From: Helichrysum umbraculigerum
Taxonomy: Eukaryota; Streptophyta; Magnoliopsida; Asterales; Asteraceae
Assembly: GCA_949592205.1 (NCBI GenBank)
Contig: CATIUR010000006.1
Location: 7,015,001 to 7,079,000, forward strand
Direction of reading: 5' to 3'
DNA length: 64,000 nt
Below are positions 33,166 through 43,417 of the stretch, piece after piece. The number at the start of each line of letters is the position of its first letter. Within the stretch, counting starts at the first letter, position 1. Position numbers and translations under genes: made by a program. Below the pieces are notes generated by a model that searched no databases, had not been told where the DNA came from, and was given only the letters and a program-made list of their open reading frames with translations.

Positions 33166-34437
33166 ATGGGTTGAACCAAATGTTTTATGTTGAAAGATTT
33201 TATAAGTCTTTTTTCTATCCATACAACCTTGAAGCTACTAAATCCTCCCAGCTATTCTTGTATTAATTAAGCAGCTATTACTTTAGAATGACAAATAAAA
33301 AGAAAAGAAAAAAGTATTTACAAGTAAACCCAACCAAATGCACACCAGATCAACCCAAACCAATAATGGTCCATTTTGACTCTTTAACCAACCCGTCCAA
33401 TTAAGTACCTATACTAATTGTAAACCACGCTAAGATTAAGAAACAATCATGTACTTTCAATGAAGTAACATCTACTTGAAGCCATATACATTTTACTCAG
33501 GATGTAATACTAATTAATCACCACCAGAAAAGATGTGTTCTCCATCATTGAAGGATGCTAATGCTGACAAATTTGGGTTCCCGAATTTCGGATTCTTGTT
33601 GACATGGGAAAAACTCATATCAGATAAAGTAGTTCTATAAACAAACAGTAAGTTTCTATAACTAAGATGGAGAGTAAAGTAAGTAATGTACATATATACC
33701 TTTGAATTTACTGATATCATCGTTGATTCCACAAAGAACCCTCACTTGCATCTCAGCAAATGAGACTATAAATTTTCTCAAGGTTGGCAAAACTGGAAGT
33801 AAAAATTACAACTTTTATAAGCATATTTAACTAAAGAGACTAACAATGTGTAAAAAGATACTAATAAACATTTTTATACCTGAAATGCAATTATCTGTCT
33901 TCACCTACCGGGTTGCTATAAGTGATGCAAGGTAAGCCTATCTATGTCCATTACTCTCATCAAAGATTTTGTTGATGCTTCCGTTCATGTACCAAATTTA
34001 ATAAAGATTCAAACATTTTAAAATTCCCACATACAGACATACTTGCAAATTCAATAAGCTATATATATTATCAGTCACTTTCTTTGACATCATAAAGTAC
34101 TTTAACGATAGCCAAACACCATCTTTGAACTTTTAGATAGTTTTTTTCTTAAAAAATGATAAACAACATACCTTTTGGCATATGCCAATATACTTGACAA
34201 CAAAAAGAACATGATAAACAACCTGATGAGCATGTTGATTGAATTCTACATGTTTACAAAAACCAATAAATCAGCAACGACTTCAAATCTTCGCAATTCA
34301 AAATATCATATATTATACCAAGTAAACATATTTTTGATTCATTATTTAATCTTTTTAAAACGAAAGTCTCAAAAGACAGTCCAAAGCAATACCTGATCCG
34401 GATTTTCAATTGCAGTAAGATATTGCCCATTTGGTGA
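33166..34437. other. Host DNA between elements A and D, no complete gene
   Basis: Noncoding-looking, A/T-rich; possibly intron or decayed gene sequence of the adjacent kinase fragment. The minus strand at about 34,388-34,437 reads as an exon-like SPNGQYLTAIENPDQ followed by GT, which I could not assign to a family. Confidence 0.4.
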
Positions 34438-34653
34438 ACCCGTAGTCCTTCTCCATCCAGAATTCTTCCAATTTCACAAGCTTCATGTGTCTAACCTTCC
34501 CTAATATCTCAATCTCTCAAACAATGCTCGTGTTTCCTTGTTTGGTCCCTCCAAACTCAAGTTTCTTTACCGCATAAACTCCCCCATCCAACGATGCCTT
34601 GTACACACTTCCATGGGATCCTCTACCAATTAAGTACTTGTCATTCAAGTCCT
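34438..34653 (-). pseudogene. Receptor-like kinase exon remnant (PEPR-like LRR-RLK)
   Basis: On the minus strand, an intron acceptor ttgtttacag (ending at 34,654) is followed by EDLNDKYLIGRGSHGSVYKA, the glycine-rich nucleotide-binding loop, then VYAVKKLEF with the ATP-binding lysine, then GNTSIV. There a TGA interrupts the frame, and similarity resumes with EIEILGKVRHMKLVKLEEFW. Order and wording match the kinase N-lobe of PEPR1/2-type receptors of danger peptides in the plasma membrane. Only about 70 residues remain; no catalytic loop, no LRRs. A decayed fragment, not a working kinase. Confidence 0.7.
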
Positions 34654-35236
34654 CTGTAAACAATAAACAACCTAACAGGAAAAACCCGACACCTAAAAAT
34701 CGACTCAAATATAAGGACAGTGCTCACAACCTATATGAATCCAAAAAAACTAATCTTTAAAGGGAACATACAACCGACAACTACTGAGCATAAAATTACA
34801 ACACCATAACATAAACCCTAATTATCAGATCAAATAAAATCAAACAAAAATCGCAATACATGGTGATAATGAACAAAAAAGAATACATTGCACCTTCAGC
34901 GATCATCAGCCTCGATTTAATTTTGTGAAGTTTGAATAAATTCTTGATAGGATCACGGCAATATGATACCCGCGTTGGGTGATTGATTTTGCCCTCCTGA
35001 TGGGTATTTTGCTTTGAATACCTTGACATATCTGGGTTGATGTTCGATGTTTTGATCATATTGCCGCAATTCAATCGATTTTGGCCTCCTAATAGGTGTT
35101 GTAATTTGAACCCCTTGATATGTCTGGTTACTGCCGCCGAATTTTTTGAAATAAAAGGGAAGGGAAAGTCACGGCATTAGGAGGGCAGATTTGGAAAAAA
35201 GGGGTCTAAAATTTTTTAAGCTTAATTAATCACTGG
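34654..35236. other. Noncoding stretch left of element D
   Basis: Contains two similar segments (about 34,950-35,035 and 35,055-35,128, both with ttgatttt/cgatttt, gccctcct/ggcctcct and ttgacatatctgg/ttgatatgtctgg), a decayed tandem duplication. No gene recognised. Confidence 0.4.
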
Positions 35237-37078
35237 TGTGACACCCGGTCAAAAATGACCCAAAATTTGGTCCAAATTTAAACTTTTATTTCAAGTATTA
35301 TATACTTAAAATACCAAAGCGTACAAGTATTATATATATGATTATATGTATATATAACACAAAACAATTATTCAAAAATCGCGTATAAACATGTCACGCA
35401 TGAATTCAAATATGGACGTTGGTGAAACTATTATTAAATAATATGAGATTATTTAATAACATTGATAATTACTTTATATTATGTTTATAATATAACGAAC
35501 ACGTAAGTTTTGCTTAAAACGTAACCGAACGCTATGAAAACGTGCGAAACGTGCCCAACCGACGAAATAAATCAATGTTATATTTTTATAACTTAAAACT
35601 AAGTATTTTGATAAAATACTTCATGTAAAAATATTACTATTACACGTATATATTTATAACGTTTAAAAACGTTACACGATAAGAATAAACGAACAATTCG
35701 CAACCGACGACCAAACGAAAACCCAAATTACATTTTAGTAACCTAAAATATATTATTTGAGTAAAACTTTCACTAAAAATATCGTGACTTAAATCGTTAA
35801 CGAAAACTAATACATAAAACGTTTAACGTTTAAACGAACGACGAAACGACCGGGTAAACAAACACCGCACGGAGCGTAACTTTGGGGAACAATTTAACAC
35901 ACCCACATGGGATGGGACCCACCAAAAATCAGATGGAAAAATCAGCCAAGATCCACAAAATGTGGATCTTGCCCCTTGACTTTAAGCACCAAACACCCCC
36001 TCACTTTTCCTCATTCATCCCCATCCCTCCCTCTCTCTAATCTCTCCCTCCTCTCTCTAAAAACGACCAGAGGTCAGTCACCACACCACCCTCACTCTAC
36101 CACAAGTCCACCATTCAACCACCATAGTGCCATCATGAACCGCCACGCCGGAATTCAAGAAAATGCGATAAAACGAGTCTACGGCTTCATTTCTTCATCA
36201 TTTTCTTTGTAAGAACTACTTTCTTTCCTTATAAATACTTGTTACATATGTATTAACATGTTTTAGTGTCCACTTAACCATTAAATGTCCAAATCATTAA
36301 CCGAAACGCGATTAAAACACTAAAGCATGTGACTATATTTTCTGTCCAGAAAAATGCTTCATTTCAACGAATTATTTAAAAATTATTTCAACATAAAAAT
36401 GAACTAATCATAAGCCTAAAATGTAGTTCGTGATGTTAGCTTTACAACGACACCAATTTCGTAACATTTCGACTTCGTTTGCTATTTTAAAATAATATTT
36501 CCGTTAAGGTGCGCGTTACTGTTCCGGCGGACAGGAACATCCGCCTCCTTCTCGAGACCATATCTTGAGTTCTAGGAAGAATCAACTTACGAAGTCTAAA
36601 CGAAAAATGACCGTTAAGATGTTAACTACAACTTTTATGTTTACCACTTTCACCAGATCCCCATGGAGTTTTGTGTAGGAACCGATCTATGGACTGAGCT
36701 CACTGTCGGACCAAAACCGACCACTCTTCGTATTTATTTTTGTTAAAAATAGTAAATGAACATATAAAAATACCATAAAGTGCAGGAATGAACTAGATAT
36801 CTAGGATAACATGTGTGATTTTTGGTTAGGCTTGAATCGGACTAGAAACGGGTGAAATCGCGATTCGAAACCGAGTAGAAATCTGGAACTATTAAACTTA
36901 GGGACTGTTTTAGTCATTTTACAAATCCGACACTTCGGGTCAACTATAAAACGTAACAACAATTTTCTAAAGTTTATTTAACATATTTAATACTCTCCTA
37001 AAAGTTTCGGGTCAAACCAAACACATTTGACCAAGTCAATGAAGATGAACACTTAGACGAAAACGAAAAACTTATTAA

Positions 37079-37520
37079 TGCGACAATACCTCTTTGAAAC
37101 CTATGCGACAATGACATTGTCGCATAAAACATCATTGTCGCATAAAACATCATTGTCGTAAACATCATTGTCGCAAACCTCATTATCTCACGAATAGTGA
37201 TTCCCGACAATCGCTATTGTCTCATGAATAGTAACTTGCTATTGTCTCATGAATAATGATTCCCGATAATCGCTATTGTCTCATGAATGGTGATTCCCGA
37301 TAATCGCTATTGTCTCATGAATAGTAACTTGCTATTGTCTCATGAATAGTGATTCCCGATAATCGCTATTGTCTCATGAATAGTGATTCCCGATAATTGC
37401 TATTGTCTCATGAATAGTGATTCCCGATAATCGCTATCGTCTCATGAATAGTAACTTGCTATTGTCTCATGAATAGTAATTCCCGACAATCCTTATTGTC
37501 TCATGAATATTGTTCAACAC
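37079..37520. repeat. Palindrome and tandem repeat block in LTR1 of D
   Basis: First TATGCGACAATG/CATTGTCGCATA (perfect hairpin 37,102-37,126) and several further cattgtcgca half-sites. Then about ten alternating units of about 34 bp (tattgtctcatgaatagtga plus ttcccgataatcgc) and about 25 bp (ending gtaacttgc). The same block is in LTR2 at 55,370-55,800. Confidence 0.85.
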
Positions 37521-38196
37521 TAACTTCGCGTAAACGACTTTTCAGACAAGACAATATCACAATATACTTGATTTAACGTCAATACAATATTTGGAATAAC
37601 TCGGAAACATATGACAAATATACTTTACAAATATACAACGAAATGAAATACATAATAACAACACTTGAATTATTATTACACACCGTCACCAATGGGCCAT
37701 ATTTACACAACGACATACTACAAATACGTACAATTACAAATAACAGACTAATGGGCATTAACTAGTTGAGTGGACAACTAGCATGGATAATCTTAATGAT
37801 ATCCACTTACTTACTTAATCTTACGCATTTAGGACGCTAGAGGTTACTGGTTCGGAGAACCTCATTGCTTGATTTACTGCTTGATACTACTAGACTCAGG
37901 TGAGTCTCACGGCCCCTTTTTACTGTTTTACTATTTTGGGGGAGATGCATTGCTTGTTTTACTCGAACACATGAACTTACTTACTGATTTACTGGTATAT
38001 CGATTGCATGGGTTTTACTTAATCCAATGAAGTCCCTTTAATCATAGTTGTTAGTTATCGACTTAAGCGCGAGTTTTAGTAAATGGATCCATTTGGGACT
38101 GACAATCCCCGCCCAGGGTAGCACGCACTACCACGCACATACAGGTATAAATGGGCGTTTCTTACTCGTTTCACATGAATGTTTTTTGATTAGCAT

Positions 38197-38606
38197 TGTT
38201 TGTCCCTTACTTAGGATCTAGAACGAACCAAGTCAATCCAATCGATGGCGGAAACAACGATTAGATTATTAACTAAACACACGAACAATCAATACGCAAT
38301 GAATATCAAACGAACGTAATATTATTGATTATAGTCGATCAGATTACAGAGAATTTCGACAAATTGCGTTTAGGGTTTCGTCAACCCTAAAACAGAAAAC
38401 ACAAATCGCATTTATACAAAAACTGGCACCTGCGACGTAGCACGCTACGTCGCAGGCCCAAGCCCATGCGACGTCTGCTACGTCGCAGGCCCAATACCTG
38501 ACGTCGCACCTGCGACGTAGTGCGCTACGTCGCAGGAGTCAGAAATACAAAACTAAATACGAACTACGAACTAGACCAACTGACAGACACTAAACATGTA
38601 CTAACA
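38197..38606 (-). repeat. 3' LTR of element C
   Basis: On the minus strand starts TGTTAGTACATG and ends GGGACAAACA. Palindromes 38,429-38,542; TATA-like GTATAAATG on the minus strand at about 38,409-38,417. Confidence 0.93.
38429..38542. repeat. LTR palindromes of element C
   Basis: Arms CCTGCGACGTAGC and GCTACGTCGCAGG form perfect 13-bp stems with a 2-nt centre at about 38,429-38,456; a second near-perfect copy lies at about 38,515-38,542, with partial ones between. On the minus strand they lie just upstream of the TATA box. Repeated at about 50,567-50,680. Confidence 0.93.
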
Positions 38607-38618
38607 AACTCCCCCGTG
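38607..38618 (-). other. Polypurine tract of element C
   Basis: Minus-strand cacgggggagtt directly before the 3' LTR. Confidence 0.85.
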
Positions 38619-38646
38619 TCTTCAGCTTGGTCTTCAAAAATCTTCA

Positions 38647-41337
38647 TTAAACCCAGCCCGCAGGAAACTGGCCGTCTGCATGAATTCCATTAGCTACGCA
38701 AACAGTAACAACATTGTAGAACTGCTGTGCTAATCGTCTGTTGAATTCATTCTTCTGACCAACTCGAATCCGATTATCATAGAGTTTTCTTAAATCTTTT
38801 TCATGAAAATTAATTAAACTCATCGGATCATACAGCCTAAACGTTGCTTGCTTCAAGTTCCATATACCTCCAACTTCTGGCCACGGTTCAGAATCTGGAA
38901 CAAAAGTAATAACCGCTTCGCCAGTCTGTGGATCAAGTTCCCATTTTACAAGTCTTCTCAGAAAATAATAAGGAACTGATTCCAGAGGTATCTCAGTCAA
39001 ACATTTAGCCGGTGAATAGTGAACTTTAACCATAGGCTTCCTGGTGACTGGATCAATCTTTTTCTTCCAAGTATACCGAGTTCCCAACGTCGGCTTCAAT
39101 TTCGAATAAGTCTTCGATAATACTTCCCGACGTAGACATCTTTGAATGAACTCAGCATAATCATTCTCGAAAGGATTAATCAATTTAAGCTGAGCTAATC
39201 GATTAATCTCTCCTTTTGGCAACGTGCTCAATCTATCAAAGCGCATCCTAAAATACTGAACTCCATCTTCTCTCTTTATCATAAACAGATTCCTTTGACA
39301 CTTCCAGCTTTTAATAACACCGGTATAATTCCGACTAACCCGGTACACTTGACATTTCACTGGAATAGGGACTGGATTTCGTCCCTTAGGCCACCATTTC
39401 TTGTTTCTCTCTCTCTTTTCTTCAGCAGTTAGTTTCTTTGCTGCTGAGTCCGGTGCCTGTGTCTCTGACGCTGGAGTTGCAGCAGAACTAGATTCTCCAT
39501 GTTGCGCTTTTTCAGGACTCTCGTCTTCACTTGAATCAGATTCAATAATTGGTGCATCATCATAAGTTTCCCCAGATTGTGCATCATCATACGTTTCATC
39601 TGCATTCAACTGTTCCTCTTCAATCGAGACATCCTCGTTCATCTCAAACACATTCTCAGTTTCTTCCTCAGAGCCAACTCCACTGGCCATCCTTTGAATA
39701 AATGATAAGTCAGCGAATGAGTAATCAACTGCCAGTGGTCTCGGTTGCCCTGGAATATCATCAACAGAAAAGTAATCCAAAACAGAAATATTTTCATTAA
39801 TATTTTCAATTACAGGGTTGGGATTTACAGACTCAGGTTGACTTGACTCTAAAGTGGGTATCCCAGACCCATACTCCCCCGAGGCAAGTAACCTGCCTTC
39901 CAAAATGTTAACCCTATTCTTCGTTTCCTCAAGCTCTTTAGATTGAACCTCGATCAAAGCAGCTTGTTCAGCAATCTTCTCATCCTGAGCCTCCAGCTTT
40001 TGCTTCATCAGCTGCATATCTTCCATTATCTTTTGCATGAAAGCTGGAGTCGGTTGAATCTCAAAAACATCCTGTTGCTGTGGATTGACTGGAGCTCGTG
40101 TCGACGAAGAACGACGAACACGACGTCTCGGTTGATAAGTCTCATCAGCAGGATCATCACCATCACGTGTACGCTTTCCCGTATCTCGTGGAGGCACATA
40201 CTTGCGTCCTTGTCTGATCCGACGCTGAATACGTAGATATCTAAATGAATCTGAAAGCCTGATACGTTCCATTTCAGATGGATGTGGAACAGTACCATCA
40301 GAATGCTCAGGCGTCAGACCCCCATCCTGAGGACCTGCATTGGCTGGTTCTTCAGAATCAGAACTCTCAACCGTATCATGCGATGCTGGGTTGTCCGAGT
40401 CAACGTGCCCGAACTGCTCAATGTTTTCCAGAAGAGCATCCACGTTCTCCCCCGCAGCTTGAGCAGGTATGTTCTCCCCCGCAGCTTGAACTGGAATGTT
40501 CACAAACGGTTGCTGCGGTTGCTGAGGTGCTAGAACATCCATATACTGAGGATCTGGGGGCGGTACATAATTCTCATCAATAATAGCACCGAATAAAGGA
40601 ACATCCGTTGCTGCCGCAACCCCTTTCTCAAAACTTGCACAAATAGTGAAAATCCGACTCATCATCGGTGAAATCTTTAATAGCTGATCGGGATCACCCT
40701 GTGCCTGAAGATCTGGATGATGACGATTAATGTGCAACTGAACAAAACGTGGATATAAAATCCATTTCTGATCCCCAGCGTTCGCATTGTCAACCATAGC
40801 CTTGAAGATAAATCCTGAGAAGTTGAACGGCTTGTTGTATACCAACGCTAACATAGCAGAAGCCAGACTTCGGCTCATACCATCCGTTCCACCTTTCCTA
40901 TTCCCCAAACAAACGATAATCACGTGCATCAGATATCTCCAAACACGTGTGAGATTCGCTTTCCTGTACTGATCGGAGGGAATTCCTGGATATCCTATTC
41001 GTTGCATAGCTCCAGTAACAAAAATATGATCAAAGCCGATAGGCATATCCGGCTGATCGTTGAGCTGTAAAAGTTCCCGAATGCTCTGTTCTGTAATAGT
41101 AATCTCCGTACCCAGAACAGTAGAGACCAATCGTCTAACGTCGTTTTCAGTAACGACAGTTGCGTTCCTCCAAAATGGGTTGATCAGATTTCCAAAAACC
41201 ACCGTGGTATCGGAAATGACGTGAGATACCCTAGAACGTCTCAAAAATGCAATCATCTGACGATACGGTGCAGCTTTATCAGAAGTATCAACCAGATAAG
41301 CAGTCGTATTGTGACGAGCTTCAAAAGTCAAAGCCAT
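38647..41337 (-). CDS. Element C env-like ORF (intact)
   Basis: 896 residues from ATG 41,337. The frame is open a further 27 codons upstream, but the extension begins at TTG and contains a typical intron acceptor, so the first ATG is chosen. N-terminal globular region (QMIAFLRRSRVSHVI, RRLVSTVLGTEITITEQSIREL, YNKPFNFSGFIF), then an acidic S/E/P-rich linker, a basic patch (RRRVRRSSS), a coiled coil (about 480-540, MEDMQLMKQKLEAQDEKIAE), an acidic region, and a conserved C-terminal block (TLPKGEINRLAQLKLINPFE ... ADGQFPAGWV). No convincing signal peptide or transmembrane segment. Homologous to the broken ORF of element B. Function unknown; named by its SIRE-type position. Confidence 0.88.
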   Translation of the reverse strand: MALTFEARHNTTAYLVDTSDKAAPYRQMIAFLRRSRVSHVISDTTVVFGNLINPFWRNATVVTENDVRRLVSTVLGTEITITEQSIRELLQLNDQPDMPIGFDHIFVTGAMQRIGYPGIPSDQYRKANLTRVWRYLMHVIIVCLGNRKGGTDGMSRSLASAMLALVYNKPFNFSGFIFKAMVDNANAGDQKWILYPRFVQLHINRHHPDLQAQGDPDQLLKISPMMSRIFTICASFEKGVAAATDVPLFGAIIDENYVPPPDPQYMDVLAPQQPQQPFVNIPVQAAGENIPAQAAGENVDALLENIEQFGHVDSDNPASHDTVESSDSEEPANAGPQDGGLTPEHSDGTVPHPSEMERIRLSDSFRYLRIQRRIRQGRKYVPPRDTGKRTRDGDDPADETYQPRRRVRRSSSTRAPVNPQQQDVFEIQPTPAFMQKIMEDMQLMKQKLEAQDEKIAEQAALIEVQSKELEETKNRVNILEGRLLASGEYGSGIPTLESSQPESVNPNPVIENINENISVLDYFSVDDIPGQPRPLAVDYSFADLSFIQRMASGVGSEEETENVFEMNEDVSIEEEQLNADETYDDAQSGETYDDAPIIESDSSEDESPEKAQHGESSSAATPASETQAPDSAAKKLTAEEKRERNKKWWPKGRNPVPIPVKCQVYRVSRNYTGVIKSWKCQRNLFMIKREDGVQYFRMRFDRLSTLPKGEINRLAQLKLINPFENDYAEFIQRCLRREVLSKTYSKLKPTLGTRYTWKKKIDPVTRKPMVKVHYSPAKCLTEIPLESVPYYFLRRLVKWELDPQTGEAVITFVPDSEPWPEVGGIWNLKQATFRLYDPMSLINFHEKDLRKLYDNRIRVGQKNEFNRRLAQQFYNVVTVCVANGIHADGQFPAGWV

Positions 41338-41339
41338 AT

Positions 41340-41964
41340 CTGCAAAAACAGAAACATATTGCAACTCGAAAAGGATTAGCAAAAAAAATTTGACATTTTT
41401 GGAAAAAACCTTATTCAAAATCCCTGGAAATAGCGACGTAGCACCGTACGTCGCATGAACACTGAGCGACGTAGAACTGTACGTCGCCTAAAATCAAAAT
41501 AAATTGAAAAGCGACGTAAGCCCGTACGTCGCATAAAAATCGAGCGACGTAAAGGGGGACGTCGCATTTTGCAATTTATTGTGAATTTAATCACATTAAT
41601 TAAAATAGCGACGTAGAGTGCTACGTCGCATCGGACGTCGCATAAAAGGCGACGTAGGGAGGGGCGACGTAGGAATTAATTAATTGCTAATTAGAGCGAC
41701 GTAGGCGACTACGTCGCATCGTACGTCGCAGTGACGAACATTCATCCCCAACCCAGAAAACCTAATTGTCAAAATTTAGGGGTTTTCAAAATTGATCACA
41801 CAATAAGGTGCGCCCTACGATGGTGATGGCGAAAACATAAGTTATAACCATTTTAACATCCAATTGACCATCGAATTCAAACCAAAACCAAAACTCTATT
41901 AACCCGTAACATGTATATAGCAATTAAACATATAATACACGGTGAAAACAGGTAAATATGGTAC
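41340..41964 (-). promoter_or_regulatory. Candidate leader intron of the env-like gene, element C
   Basis: Minus strand: donor TTAG|GTACCATAT at 41,964, acceptor TTTCTGTTTTTGCAG ending at 41,340, two bases before ATGG. 625 nt, against 627 nt at the same place in element B. Confidence 0.5.
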
Positions 41965-42236
41965 CTAAGTGTGCGGAATAACGAGTATATGAAAACTACG
42001 TGAGTGAATCGGAACGAAAACAGCTACAAATCACGAAAAAACTCGAAGAATTGGTACGTCGCAAATCGCCGGTTGGTACGTCGCAGGCTACGTCGCTCTT
42101 GAATAGTAAATACTGTGACGAGTTACGTCGCAGTGGATACTATTTAAAGTCTAACCCTATGTGCGACGTAGGCTGGGACGTCGCAGGCGACGTAGAGCCG
42201 AACGTCGCAGGCGACGTAGAGCCTGACGTCGCATAA
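41428..42236. repeat. Palindrome arrays upstream of the env-like ORF, element C
   Basis: Two clusters (41,428-41,733 and 42,055-42,236) of GCGACGTA and TACGTCGC half-sites, many paired. Same GACGTAG core as the LTR of this element and unlike the CACAA core of element B. A 78-codon plus-strand frame here is a by-product of the repeats. Confidence 0.9.
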
Positions 42237-42399
42237 AACAGTTGTGATTCAATTTCGAAATTTTCAAACCGTTTACTCGTTATTTTTAGCAAATAATTTC
42301 CAAATAACTCGTGACTTGGGAAAATAACATAGAATAAAATAAAATAAGATAAAATAACTAAACTATAAAATCTTTTTGGTATTTTCTTTAATTTTACAA

Positions 42400-43357
42400 A
42401 AAATAGAAATAACTAACACTCTATTTTTGGTGACGGAGTTGTTTTGTCTGCTTAGGGATCATATCGGAATGACATGCATTTATTAGGAATAGAAAGTGTT
42501 ATTTCGATCATCAGTATATTTGTCCACTTTAAATTTACTTGACACATTTAAAACACCTTTTATAAAAATTATTTCAAGACAATTATTGGTATTGTTTGTC
42601 CACCTAAACATGTTACATCCGTATTTGTGAGCTAACCTTTATTGTTAGAATGAATATTAATTTTGTGAAACCTATTATATGATATACTGATAAACTTTAG
42701 TAAAACACACACTGCATATTCACACAAGGTAGAGATTACAAGACCAAGTTTATCTCGGTTTTCTCGTAACATACACTTGATATTTATATTTAGGCATACA
42801 TCAAACCGACTATGAAGATACTAGTGGCCCCAGATCTGTACAAAGTACAACAGAGGGTCCCTTAGTATGAACATAACAAGTTTGAGACTATTTGCGTAAC
42901 TAATGGATTCAGGTCTGTACGTGAGTACAACAATAGTCACCATTAGTTAGGCGAATAATCATATTATTACTATATGCCCATTTTACATTTACATAATTAT
43001 GACAGTATATGATAGTACTTCCATTTATCAATTAAGACTTATGTCATACATCATATAACATTTTTCACAAAGTAATAGACAAGTTTTATCATTACTTCTT
43101 ACTCACTCACAAACCGGTGTGTAGCATGCCTACCAATACATCGTATGATGAAGATAATTTAGATAAAAACTGTTTTAAGTATGTCAGATAAACCTACTGA
43201 CACATCCAAGATAAACCTTAAAATTCCATTTTGTGCATGTCACCCGATGTACTATCATATCCCAAGTTGTTTACAGACACAACTTCAACGTCTATTTTAA
43301 AAATGTAGCAACCTTGCGCTTTCTTTAATACTAAAGAGCATAAAGAGTGGCTGTTGC

Positions 43358-43359
<2 letters not shown>
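42400..43359 (-). other. Noncoding pol-env spacer of element C
   Basis: No supported ORF. Very similar to 62,040-62,930 of element E over some 850 bp, and partly to the spacer of B. Contains agtacaacagagggtccctt, tagttaggcgaataatcata and paired motifs such as tctgtac...gtacaaca. Confidence 0.65.

Positions 43360-43391
<32 letters not shown>
43360..43391 (-). repeat. A tract after pol, element C
   Basis: 32 T's on the plus strand (A on the coding strand), just after the pol stop. Confidence 0.85.
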
Positions 43392-43396
<5 letters not shown>

Positions 43397-43417
43397 GAAT
43401 TAAATCCAAGTCACAAA

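Noticed and set aside
35907..36212. 101-codon ORF, also at 59,767-60,102
   Set aside because: Lies in the CT-rich LTR leader of D, low complexity (S/P/H/T), with length and sequence varying between LTR copies.
41338..41418. N-terminal signal peptide of the element C env-like protein
   Set aside because: The hydrophobic 27-codon extension starts at TTG, has no ATG, and contains a pyrimidine tract plus AG typical of an intron end; element B has no equivalent.
42000..42236. 78-codon plus-strand ORF
   Set aside because: Produced by the GACGTAG/GTACGTCG palindromes; low complexity, antisense to the element.
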